Assembly (NCBI RefSeq): GCF_022654015.1
Contig: NZ_CP073063.1
Span: forward strand, 2,997,501 to 3,061,500
Reading direction: 5' to 3'
Origin: Brevundimonas diminuta
GTDB lineage: Bacteria > Pseudomonadota > Alphaproteobacteria > Caulobacterales > Caulobacteraceae
Length of the DNA stretch: 64,000 nucleotides
This document shows positions 46,126-54,950 of the stretch, one piece after another. The position numbers and the translations under genes were made by a program. The notes below the pieces were generated by a model. It worked only from the letters and a program-made list of their open reading frames with translations, had not been told where the DNA came from and made no database searches. Numbering within the stretch: the first letter of the stretch is position 1; the number at the start of each line of letters is the position of its first letter.

Positions 46126-46977
46126 ATGCGTTGGAAGGGCGGAGACACGAGCGGTCGTATCGAGGACCGACGCGGCATGGGCGGCGGCGCCATTGCAGGC
46201 GGCGGCCTGGGCGTGGGCGTCCTGGCCATCATCGGTTACCTTGTGTTCGGCATCGATCCTTCGACCACAACGCAAATCGCCAGCCAGTTTGGCGGCGTCG
46301 GCGCTTCTGAGCAGCAGGGCAAGGTCGGAACGCCTGAAGACGAGGCTGGCCGGTTCGTCGATGTCGTCCGCACCAATATCGATCAGGTCTGGGCCACGAA
46401 GCTGCAAGGGTATCAGCCCCCCCAAGTTCGCCTGTACGAACAGGGCACACCCACCGGCTGCGGCTATGGTCAGTCGGCCATGGGTCCCTTCTACTGCCCG
46501 ACCGACAAGACGGTCTATCTGGACCTCGGCTTCTGGCAGGAGATGGAAAACCAGCTTGGCGCCTCAGGCGCCGACTTCGCCCGCGCCTATGTCATCGCCC
46601 ACGAGTTCGGCCATCACGTCCAGACCCTGACGGGCACCTCAGATCAGGTTCGCCAGGCCCAGCAGCGCGCCTCCGGTCAGGCCGAAGCCAATCAATATTC
46701 CGTCGCGCTGGAACTTCAGGCCGACTGCTACGCCGGCGTCTGGGCCCGGAACGCCTCGGCCGTCTCCAACGGTCAGGTCGCTCTTGAGCCCGGCGATATT
46801 GAAGAGGGCATGAAGACCGCCCAAGCCATCGGCGACGACACCCTACAACGGCGCAGCGGCGGCCGCGTCTCTCCCGAGAGCTTCACCCACGGCTCTTCTG
46901 CGCAACGCGTCGAATGGCTGCAGCGCGGCTATCAGTCAGGCGATCCGGCGTCCTGCGACACCTTCAGCGGCGCCTGA
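46126..46977 (+). CDS. ypfJ: Neutral zinc metallopeptidase, YpfJ family
   Basis: 283 aa. It begins MRWKGGDTSGRIEDRRGMGG, has one membrane helix (IAGGGLGVGVLAIIGYLVFG), and carries the zinc motif VIAHEFGHHVQ. The family segment YCPTDKTVYLDLGFW and LELQADCYAGVW are present. Related proteins are membrane-anchored with the domain outside; the substrate is unknown. GGAGG lies 9 bases before the ATG. Confidence 0.92.
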   Translation: MRWKGGDTSGRIEDRRGMGGGAIAGGGLGVGVLAIIGYLVFGIDPSTTTQIASQFGGVGASEQQGKVGTPEDEAGRFVDVVRTNIDQVWATKLQGYQPPQVRLYEQGTPTGCGYGQSAMGPFYCPTDKTVYLDLGFWQEMENQLGASGADFARAYVIAHEFGHHVQTLTGTSDQVRQAQQRASGQAEANQYSVALELQADCYAGVWARNASAVSNGQVALEPGDIEEGMKTAQAIGDDTLQRRSGGRVSPESFTHGSSAQRVEWLQRGYQSGDPASCDTFSGA

Positions 46978-47013
46978 TCGCCGCGCCCCTTCAAAACGAT
47001 TGATTGACTGACG

Positions 47014-48651
<1,638 letters not shown>

Positions 48652-48655
48652 TGGC

Positions 48656-49600
48656 TTAGCCGACCGTGATCTCCATCGGCCGTTCGACGAACAGGCCGGT
48701 GCCGCCCAGGTCCAGCGCAAGCCGCCGGTTCTCGAACGCGGCCATGCCGACCAGGGCCTTGGGAAAGCCGGGCACGGCGACGTCATCATAGATGGCGACC
48801 GCCGCCTGACGATACAGTTCGTCGCCGATGGTCAGGGTGCGCACGACGACGGTCTCGGCGCGCACGGTGCCGCCCAGGACGATGCTCTGGCCCGGCGTGC
48901 GTTCGCGTCCGTCCAGCAGGCCGGCGGCCTCGGCGGTCTCGCGCGTGACGGCCAGCACGGCCGAGGCGCCGGTGTCGATCACCGCATTGACCGTCGCCCC
49001 TTCCAGGGTGATGCCCGCCTGCAAGGCCTTGCCGGCCCGCGTCACCGGAACGGGCTTCAGCGACGACGGCGGCGTCCAGCCCTCGCGCGGCAGGAACCGG
49101 ACCCGATGCTCGGCCGTGTCCAGCTCCAGCACCAGTTCGCGCAGCACGTCCTGCCCCAGGATCAGCGCCGCACCCAATCCCTGATCACTGGCCAGCGGCC
49201 CCAGGCCGAGGATCGCCGCGCGCAATCCGGTCAGCCGCAAGCCGCCGATCGCCACATCCAGCGTCGTCCCGCGTCCGACCCGGGCGTCGCCGCCGACGCC
49301 GTAAGCCACCATCGGGATGTTGAAGGCGTTGGTCAGCCCCAGCCGCTCGACCAGCGACCGGTCGATGACCGAATATTGCGCGCCCGAATCGATCAGGGCC
49401 CGCACCGGCTGTCCGTTCACGGTCACCTCGACCGTCGGGGTCGGCGCGCGCGGCTCGGCATAGGGCAGCCAGCCGCTGGAGCCGTTCGCGGCGAAGACGA
49501 CCGTCGGCCCGCGCCAGACCACATGGTCGCGCAGCCACCAGGCCCCGCCCACCCCGCCGGCGACCAGCCCCAGCCGGATCAGAAGATCGCGTCGTCTCAT
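48656..49600 (-). CDS. Exported retroviral-type aspartic protease-like protein
   Basis: 314 aa. Two aspartyl-protease half-domains carry VRALIDSGAQYSVID and NAVIDTGASAVLAVT, each with a D-[ST]-G. The N-terminus MRRRDLLIRLGLVAGGVGGAWW resembles a twin-Arg or uncleaved signal anchor. It could be a one-chain pepsin-like peptidase in the periplasm. ATG at 49600; 49612 also fits. Confidence 0.85.
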   Translation of the reverse strand: MRRRDLLIRLGLVAGGVGGAWWLRDHVVWRGPTVVFAANGSSGWLPYAEPRAPTPTVEVTVNGQPVRALIDSGAQYSVIDRSLVERLGLTNAFNIPMVAYGVGGDARVGRGTTLDVAIGGLRLTGLRAAILGLGPLASDQGLGAALILGQDVLRELVLELDTAEHRVRFLPREGWTPPSSLKPVPVTRAGKALQAGITLEGATVNAVIDTGASAVLAVTRETAEAAGLLDGRERTPGQSIVLGGTVRAETVVVRTLTIGDELYRQAAVAIYDDVAVPGFPKALVGMAAFENRRLALDLGGTGLFVERPMEITVG

Positions 49601-49735
49601 GGCGCCTGACATGGACCGTCGCAGCGATCCGCGCCAGCGGGGCGATGTCGCAACCCCTGTTGCAGGACCGACCACATTGCACCTGAGGCGGCAAAAATGT
49701 GCGCCTTAACCAACACTTCGATCACCAGACGCGTA

Positions 49736-49767
49736 TTGTCGGGCCACAGCCCGCGAAAACCCGACAA
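49736..49767. promoter_or_regulatory. Inverted repeat in the thrC leader
   Basis: TTGTCGGG (49736-49743) and CCCGACAA (49760-49767) form an 8-bp stem 56 bases before the thrC start, followed by AAT. It might be a leader stem-loop or an operator. I do not see a Thr-rich peptide here. Confidence 0.4.
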
Positions 49768-49823
49768 AATCATCCAGAAAGCGGGTGACGCCGCCGCCCC
49801 GTCTGGCTACGACCATCCGCGTC

Positions 49824-51218
49824 ATGAGCACCTCCAGCGCCCGCTACGTCTCGACCCGAGGCCAATCTTCCGAAACGGATTTCACCGACGCCCTGCTGCG
49901 CGGCATCGCGCCCGACGGCGGCCTCTATATGCCGACCGCCTGGCCCGGCCTGTCGCCCGCCGCCTGGACGGGAACGGCCGATTACAAATCCATCGCGCTG
50001 CAAGCCATCGCCCCCTTCATCGGCGACGCCCTGCCCCACGGCGCCCTGGACCGGGCGCTGGAGCGGCTGATCGCCGGGTTCGACCATCCGCTGGTTACGC
50101 CTCTGGTCGAGCTGGAGCCGGGCCTGTTCGTGCTGGAGCTGTTCCACGGCCCGACCGCCGCCTTCAAGGATCTGGCGATGCAGCTGGTCGCCAGCCTGAC
50201 CGACGAGGCCCTGGCCGCCTCGGGCGAGCGTCTGACCATCCTGACCGCCACCTCGGGCGACACCGGCGCCGCGGCCGTGCGCGCCTTCGCCAGGGCCAAG
50301 TCCGTCGATCTGGTCGTGCTCCACCCGCTGGACCGCGTCTCGCCGGTTCAGCGCAGACAGATGACGACGGTCGAGGCCGACAATGTCCTGAACCTGGCCG
50401 TCCGCGGTGATTTCGACGACTGCCAGCGCCTGGTGAAGGGCCTGCTGGCCGACGAGGCCCTGCGCGAACGCGGCCGCCTGTCTTCGGTCAATTCGATCAA
50501 CTGGGCGCGTCTGGGCGGCCAGATCCCCTACTATGTCTCCGCGACTGCCCAGTTGGGCGGGGCCGCGACCTTCGTGGTGCCGACGGGCAACTTTGGCGAC
50601 GCCTTCGCCGGCATCGCCGCCACCAAAATGGGCCTGCCGTCCAACGGCTTCGTCGCGGCGGTGAACCAGAACGACGCCCTGGCCCGCGCCCTGAACGACG
50701 GCCTGTATTCGCGCCGTCCGGCGGTCGAGAGCGGCAGCGTCTCCATGGACGTCCAGGCGCCGTCCAACTTCGAGCGGCTGGTGTTCGAGGCGACGGGCCG
50801 GAACGCCGAGGCGACGCGCACCGTGTTCGAAACCTTCGCCCGCGACGGCGCCTTCGCCTTCGATCCGGACCTTCTCACCGCCCTGCGCGAACAGGTCTCG
50901 GCGGTCTCCATCGACGAGGACGAGACGCGCGCCGAGATCGCCCACGTCTATGAAACCTGGGGCCGCGTCATCTGCCCGCATACGGCCGTGGCGCTGGCCG
51001 TCGCGCGTCGGCAGGACCGCGCGAAAGGCCCCCTCGTCGCCCTGTCCACCGCCCATCCGTCCAAGTTCGGCGACTTCGTCTCGAACGTCCTGGGCTTCGA
51101 ACCCGAACTCGCAAACGCCATCGCCGCCCTAGGCGACAAGCCCGAGCGGTTGACGATCGTCGATGGGACGATGGACGCGGCGCGTGACGCCGTGGCGGCC
51201 TTTTCAGGCCGCCACTAA
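49824..51218 (+). CDS. thrC: Threonine synthase
   Basis: 464 aa, the longer family form. It opens YVSTRGQSSETDFTDALLRG IAPDGGLYMP-like sequence, and the PLP lysine is in GPTAAFKDLAMQL. LTATSGDTGAAAVRAF and VPTGNFGDAFAG hold the cofactor. It converts O-phosphohomoserine to threonine. The partner genes thrB and the kinase-dehydrogenase fusion are on the opposite strand 0.4 kb further on. The ATG at 49824 starts the conserved N-terminus. Confidence 0.95.
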   Translation: MSTSSARYVSTRGQSSETDFTDALLRGIAPDGGLYMPTAWPGLSPAAWTGTADYKSIALQAIAPFIGDALPHGALDRALERLIAGFDHPLVTPLVELEPGLFVLELFHGPTAAFKDLAMQLVASLTDEALAASGERLTILTATSGDTGAAAVRAFARAKSVDLVVLHPLDRVSPVQRRQMTTVEADNVLNLAVRGDFDDCQRLVKGLLADEALRERGRLSSVNSINWARLGGQIPYYVSATAQLGGAATFVVPTGNFGDAFAGIAATKMGLPSNGFVAAVNQNDALARALNDGLYSRRPAVESGSVSMDVQAPSNFERLVFEATGRNAEATRTVFETFARDGAFAFDPDLLTALREQVSAVSIDEDETRAEIAHVYETWGRVICPHTAVALAVARRQDRAKGPLVALSTAHPSKFGDFVSNVLGFEPELANAIAALGDKPERLTIVDGTMDAARDAVAAFSGRH

Positions 51219-51223
51219 ACGCC

Positions 51224-51538
51224 TTAGCGACGACCGCCGCCGGTCAGGGCGCGCAGCAGAAGCAGGCCGACGCCGGCGACCGACAGGGTCGTGACCAGCG
51301 GACGCTTGCGCGCTTCGGCGGCGACAGTGCGGGCCTTGTCGCGGTAGTCGGCGGGGACCTTTTCGACCAGGCGATCGACCGAATCCATCGCCTTGCCGAA
51401 GGTTTCCAGCGAGCGGCCCTTGGCGTCGTTGTAGGCGCCCTCGACCTGCATCTTCTGGTCGCCGACCATCTTGCCGACGCCTTTTTGGAACTTGCCTTGC
51501 GCCTGCGAGGCGGCGCCGTTGATGGTTTCGTCAGTCAT
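51224..51538 (-). CDS. CsbD family stress protein with membrane tail
   Basis: 104 aa. The CsbD-like N-terminus (INGAASQAQGKFQKGVGKMV, then QVEGAYNDAKG) is followed by a helical stretch and a hydrophobic C-terminus (TTLSVAGVGLLLLRALTGG). Such proteins accumulate under general stress; the membrane tail is reminiscent of ElaB/YqjD-like ribosome anchors. It is convergent with thrC, 5 bases apart. Confidence 0.87.
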   Translation of the reverse strand: MTDETINGAASQAQGKFQKGVGKMVGDQKMQVEGAYNDAKGRSLETFGKAMDSVDRLVEKVPADYRDKARTVAAEARKRPLVTTLSVAGVGLLLLRALTGGGRR

Positions 51539-51631
51539 GATCTTCGTCCTCGGGGAGCGGCGGACTTCGCCGTTGCACCATCAAAATCCCGGCCAAGCTT
51601 TCGGTTCCAGCGACGGAGCCGCGCAGGCGCC

Positions 51632-52585
51632 TCAGGCCGGCTCGGTCGCGCGCCAGTGGTCCATCCGACGCAGGAAGACCGCCGGATCCTTGGGCGTCAC
51701 CAGATTGGCGGGATCGTGGAATATCCGGTCGTGCAGCCGTGTCACAGTGAACCGCAGGGCCGCCGCTTCGCCCAGACGCGGCAAGGCTTCCCGCTCGGCG
51801 GCGTTCAGCGGCCGCACGGACTCATAGCCGCGCTGGAAGGCCGCCAGGGCGTCCGGCATGGCCCGCCCCTCGGCGTCGAAGCCCCAGGCCGACAGGGCGA
51901 TGGCGAGGTCATAGGCGAAGGCGCCGGTGCAGCCGAAATAGAAGTCGATCACCGCCGAAACGGCGCCGTCCTCGAACAGCACATTGTCGGGGAAATAGTC
52001 GGCATGGATCGCCCCGCCCGGCAGATCGGTCGTAAAGGGATCGCCCAAGCGCGCCAGCGTCGCCTGAACCTGTCTCAGCAGCGCGCGATCCGCGTCGGAC
52101 GCACGCCCTTCTCCCTCGACGCACCGATCGACCAGCCGACGCCACGTCGACGGCCCGACCGGATTGACGCGCCTCAGCTCGAAGTCCGCCGCCGTCAGGT
52201 GAAGTCGCGCCAGCACCGCCCCCGCCGCCGCCTGATCGGCCGATGACGGCGTGCGCAGCCAGGCGCCGGTCTTCCATTCGATCACCGCCGCCGCCCGGCC
52301 GTTCAGTCGTCCAAGCCAGTCACCGGTCCGGTTCTCGATGGGCGTGGGACACGCAAAGCCGCGCGCCGCCAGATGCGCCGTCAGCCCCAGGCAGAAGGGC
52401 AGCGACGCCTCGTCCGTCCGCCCCTCGAACAGGGTCAGCACGAACCGCCCGCGCGTCGTGTCCAGCCGATAGTTGGTGTTCTCCACCCCCTCGGCGATGG
52501 CCGTCAGTTCGACCAGCTCCCCGATGTCGTAGCCGGCCAGGAACGCGTCAGCGTCGGCGATAGAGACAGGGGTGAAGACGGCCAT
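51632..52585 (-). CDS. thrB: Homoserine kinase (ThrB, aminoglycoside-kinase-like type)
   Basis: 317 aa of the APH-fold homoserine kinase: IAEGVENTNYRLDTTRGRFV (ATP site), AIHADYFPDNVLFEDG with the HxDxxxxN catalytic loop, and VIDFYFGCTGAFAYDLA as the metal site. It phosphorylates homoserine on the way to threonine. Its ATG is 4 bases after the stop of the kinase-dehydrogenase gene, so both follow the attenuator leader in one operon. Confidence 0.94.
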   Translation of the reverse strand: MAVFTPVSIADADAFLAGYDIGELVELTAIAEGVENTNYRLDTTRGRFVLTLFEGRTDEASLPFCLGLTAHLAARGFACPTPIENRTGDWLGRLNGRAAAVIEWKTGAWLRTPSSADQAAAGAVLARLHLTAADFELRRVNPVGPSTWRRLVDRCVEGEGRASDADRALLRQVQATLARLGDPFTTDLPGGAIHADYFPDNVLFEDGAVSAVIDFYFGCTGAFAYDLAIALSAWGFDAEGRAMPDALAAFQRGYESVRPLNAAEREALPRLGEAAALRFTVTRLHDRIFHDPANLVTPKDPAVFLRRMDHWRATEPA

Positions 52586-52589
52586 GGCC

Positions 52590-54326
52590 TTAGTTTAGGC
52601 CCGCATCGGCGCGCCGTGCACGCACGATCTCGGCCAGGTCCGCCAAGATGCTCTCGGTCGTGGCCCAACGCCCGGCGCCCCGGCCCCGGCAGCGCCACAC
52701 GCGGCCGTCGGCGCCGTAGACCTTCAGCGCATTGCCCTCGCCGCGCAGGGTGGAGAACAGCGGATCGCCATGGTCGGCGCTCAGCGACACCGACGGGCGG
52801 ATCACCCCGTCCTTCAGATGGGCGGAGCCGATCTGACGCACCCCGCCGGCGGCTGAGGTCGCCTCAGTCAGGTGGTCGCGCGGCACGTCGCCATCGGGCG
52901 AGCGACCGAACGCTTCGTGGCACAGCAGCCGCACCTTGGCCGCCGCATCCAGGCCTTCCAGATCCGAGGACGGATCCTCCTCGGCAAAGCCAGCCGCGCG
53001 GGCGTCCGCCAGGGCTTCGTTGAAGGCCGCCCCGTCGCCCAGCCGCTCCAGCATGAAGTTGACCGTGCCGTTCAGCACCGCCTCGAAGCCGACCACCTCT
53101 CCGGCCGCACGGGCCGCGCGGACCGTCTCGATCATCGGCGATCCGCCCCCGACCGAGGCCGACCAGAAGATGCGCCGTCCATTGGCCTCCGCCAGGGCCT
53201 GAAGGCCGCCCGGATCGCGGCTGACCGCCTGCTTGTTGGCGCTGGCTACGTCACAGCCGGCCTCGAGCGCAGCGCGGATCACGGCGTGGCCTGCCTCGCC
53301 TTCCGACAGGGCCTCCAGCACGATGTCGGGCTTCCTGGCCCAAAGGTCCGCCGGGTTGGCGGTGAACAACGAGGCCGGACAGTCCACGTCGCGGGCCTTC
53401 TTCGGATTGCGCACCAGCACGCCCACTACCTCGTAGCGAGGATCGTCTAGCAGCTTGGCCAGCACGCCGCCGCCGACCACGCCGCATCCGGCGACCGCGA
53501 CCTTCAGCGGCGGCAGGGCGGGCGCGGGACCGGGCGGCGCCGACTTATCGCCGATGACCGTGCCGTCGGCGCGATCCAGCGCCGCCACCTCGATCTCGAC
53601 CCCGCGGCTTTCGCCCAGGTCGATGGCGTCGTGCTGGACCAGAGCGCCGCCCAGCTTGCGCGCCACGTCCCAAGAGGCGCGGCGATAGCGCAGGGCCGGG
53701 GCCGTCTTGTCGTTGGGGTCGTGGTCGTAAAGGCCGTCCACGTCCTTGACCAATCGCACCTTCTTCAGCCCCAACTCGGCTGCGAGGAACACCGCCGTCA
53801 GGTCCGATCCGCCGCGTCCCAGCAGGGCCACCTTGCCGTCCGGCCGCACCGCGCCGAACCCGGGCACCACCACCACCTCGTGCCGATCCAGCGCCTGTTT
53901 CAGATGGTCGGGGCGCAGGCCGCAAGGGCGTGAATGCTCCGGCTCGCCCTCCGCCACGATGCCCAGTTCGCGCACCGACAGGGCGCAGGCGTCCAGACCG
54001 ATCCGGTCGCAAGCGATGGCCACGAGCGCCGCCGACTTCTCCTCGCCCAGGGCGACGTAGCCGGGCAGCAGGTCGTTGGAATGGGCCAGGCCCAGCGCCC
54101 GCGCCTCGCCCAGCAACCGGTCCGTCGCCCCGCCGAAGGCCGAGACCACCGCCACCACCTTTCGGCCCGCCCGCACATGGCCATAGACGGCCGAGGCGAC
54201 CAGCGGCGCCTCCGCCGGGCTGCGCAGGATGGACGAGCCGAACTTCAGCACCACCACCTCTGGCGCAGCCTGACTGCTGGGATCGAGGCTTTCGGATTTT
54301 TCTACGACGGCGAGTTGGGCGGACAT
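52590..54326 (-). CDS. Fused aspartate kinase-homoserine dehydrogenase without ACT domain
   Basis: 578 aa. Residues ~22-262 are an amino-acid kinase domain: VVLKFGSSILR, ALGEEKSA, LGRGGSDLTAVFLAAELG (170-187), VKDVDGLYDHDPNDKTAP. Residues ~275-578 are homoserine dehydrogenase: VAVAGCGVVGGGV (NAD(P) loop), SANKQAV, SASVGGGSPMIETV, EDPSSDLEGLDAAAKV (catalytic Asp/Lys region). The ~15-residue Pro/Ala linker replaces the paired ACT domains present in ThrA-type enzymes, which are ~820 aa. It would make aspartyl phosphate and reduce the semialdehyde to homoserine. No allosteric domain is seen, so control likely rests with the upstream attenuator. Confidence 0.9.
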   Translation of the reverse strand: MSAQLAVVEKSESLDPSSQAAPEVVVLKFGSSILRSPAEAPLVASAVYGHVRAGRKVVAVVSAFGGATDRLLGEARALGLAHSNDLLPGYVALGEEKSAALVAIACDRIGLDACALSVRELGIVAEGEPEHSRPCGLRPDHLKQALDRHEVVVVPGFGAVRPDGKVALLGRGGSDLTAVFLAAELGLKKVRLVKDVDGLYDHDPNDKTAPALRYRRASWDVARKLGGALVQHDAIDLGESRGVEIEVAALDRADGTVIGDKSAPPGPAPALPPLKVAVAGCGVVGGGVLAKLLDDPRYEVVGVLVRNPKKARDVDCPASLFTANPADLWARKPDIVLEALSEGEAGHAVIRAALEAGCDVASANKQAVSRDPGGLQALAEANGRRIFWSASVGGGSPMIETVRAARAAGEVVGFEAVLNGTVNFMLERLGDGAAFNEALADARAAGFAEEDPSSDLEGLDAAAKVRLLCHEAFGRSPDGDVPRDHLTEATSAAGGVRQIGSAHLKDGVIRPSVSLSADHGDPLFSTLRGEGNALKVYGADGRVWRCRGRGAGRWATTESILADLAEIVRARRADAGLN

Positions 54327-54362
54327 CGGGCTTCTCGGGAAAGATCGGGATGGGGTGGGTTG

Positions 54363-54399
54363 AAAAGAAAAAACCCCGCCTGGCGGACCGGGCGGGGTT
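54363..54399 (-). terminator. Attenuator terminator before the kinase-dehydrogenase gene
   Basis: On the minus strand AACCCCGCC...GGCGGGGTT form a stem of up to 12 pairs with a CGGA loop, followed by a run of six T, C, then four T. It lies between the leader peptide and the structural gene, 37 bases before the ATG, so it must be bypassed for expression. The 5' arm includes CCCGCCCG (54389-54396), the exact complement of CGGGCGGG (54440-54447) in the leader. Confidence 0.88.
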
Positions 54400-54429
54400 C
54401 GGGTTCTGCGGTTGCCGGGGTTCGGCGCG

Positions 54430-54570
54430 CTAAACTCGTCCCGCCCGTTCGGGCATGGTGGTGGTGCCGGTGGTACCGCCGATAATCGCGCCGCCGAGGA
54501 TCATGCCGAAACGCGTCGCGGCGAGGCCGGCGACGGTCGAAACTTCGGCGATGAGCGAGCGCTGTTGCAC
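54430..54570 (-). CDS. Ile/Thr-rich leader peptide (thrL-like)
   Basis: A 46-codon frame from a GTG at 54570 to a TAG at 54430 ends with FGMILGGAIIGGTTGTTTMP-ERAGRV. Ile-Ile is encoded ATT ATC and the Thr run is ACC ACC GGC ACC ACC ACC. Five Thr and paired Ile just before a terminator is the design of E. coli thrL. The antiterminator half CGGGCGGG lies within codons for Arg-Ala-Gly right after the Thr run, where a stalled ribosome would leave it free and a ribosome at the stop would cover it. The start is uncertain: no good ribosome site is seen before the GTG; an ATG at codon 23 would give a shorter version. Confidence 0.7.
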   Translation of the reverse strand: MQQRSLIAEVSTVAGLAATRFGMILGGAIIGGTTGTTTMPERAGRV

Positions 54571-54600
54571 AGGGCAAGGTCCGGTTGAAATCTGAGCCTA

Positions 54601-54629
54601 GGGTGATCGGACGCCCCCCGCCCTGTCAA
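54601..54629 (-). promoter_or_regulatory. Possible promoter of the leader-thr operon
   Basis: On the minus strand TTGACA (54624-54629) is a perfect -35 box. The -10 is weak (around CACCCTAGG at 54599-54607). A start about 54595 would place the leader GTG some 25 bases in. Confidence 0.4.
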
Positions 54630-54724
54630 GTCAGGTTGGACGATTTTTTCACGACAAGGCGTTTATGTTGCGTTTTCACCCCTTAGAAATCGCACCAGGT
54701 CATCAATGAGGTTGAATTTTTCGC

Positions 54725-54755
54725 TTGACCGGCGCCGCCTCGATCATCAACGTAA
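54725..54755 (+). promoter_or_regulatory. Possible promoter for the metX riboswitch transcript
   Basis: TTGACC at 54725-54730 with a 17-18-base spacer leads to an AACGTA-like -10 near 54749. Transcription would begin just before the riboswitch P1 stem at 54759, the usual distance. Confidence 0.45.
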
Positions 54756-54758
54756 AGT

Positions 54759-54875
54759 CACTCATCAAGACCAGCCGAGGGATTAGGCCCTTTGACGCTG
54801 GGGCAACCATCGGGTCTCACAGCTCGAAACGGTGCCAACTCCTGCGGGGTCCTTCGGGGTCGCGAGAGATGAGTG
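54759..54875 (+). promoter_or_regulatory. S-box (SAM-I-type) riboswitch upstream of metX
   Basis: The conserved S-box core can be followed across the element. P1 is CACTCATC with GATGAGTG (54759-54766 / 54868-54875). Then come CATCAAGA, a P2 with CCAGC/GCTGG, GAGGGATTAGGCCC, TTTGA, GGCAACC, a P3 whose ACC/GGT pairs close, GGTGCCAACTCCTGC, a P4 with a TTCG loop, and AGAGATGAGT. These are the S-box signature pieces in order. SAM binding should stabilise P1 and switch off metX-metB. It is not the SAM-II class usually found ahead of these genes in alphaproteobacteria. Confidence 0.87.
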
Positions 54876-54942
54876 GAGCATCGACGAGACGACGCTCCAC
54901 GCTCTGTCACCGCATCGAGACTTGCTGAGCGAGAACGATGCG
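54873..54942 (+). promoter_or_regulatory. Putative expression platform of the SAM riboswitch
   Basis: GTGGAGC (54873-54879) pairs with GCTCCAC (54894-54900), and its first bases overlap the 3' strand of P1, so the two stems compete. A second stem, CGCATCG (54911-54917) with CGATGCG (54936-54942), ends 8 bases before the metX ATG where the ribosome site should be. There is no T-run, so translational control is more likely than termination. Confidence 0.5.
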
Positions 54943-54950
54943 GAACGACG

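Noticed and set aside
54302..54577. 91-codon frame across the attenuator region
   Set aside because: It reads through the terminator stem in a different frame from the Thr-rich leader and has only Arg/His-rich sequence with no homology.
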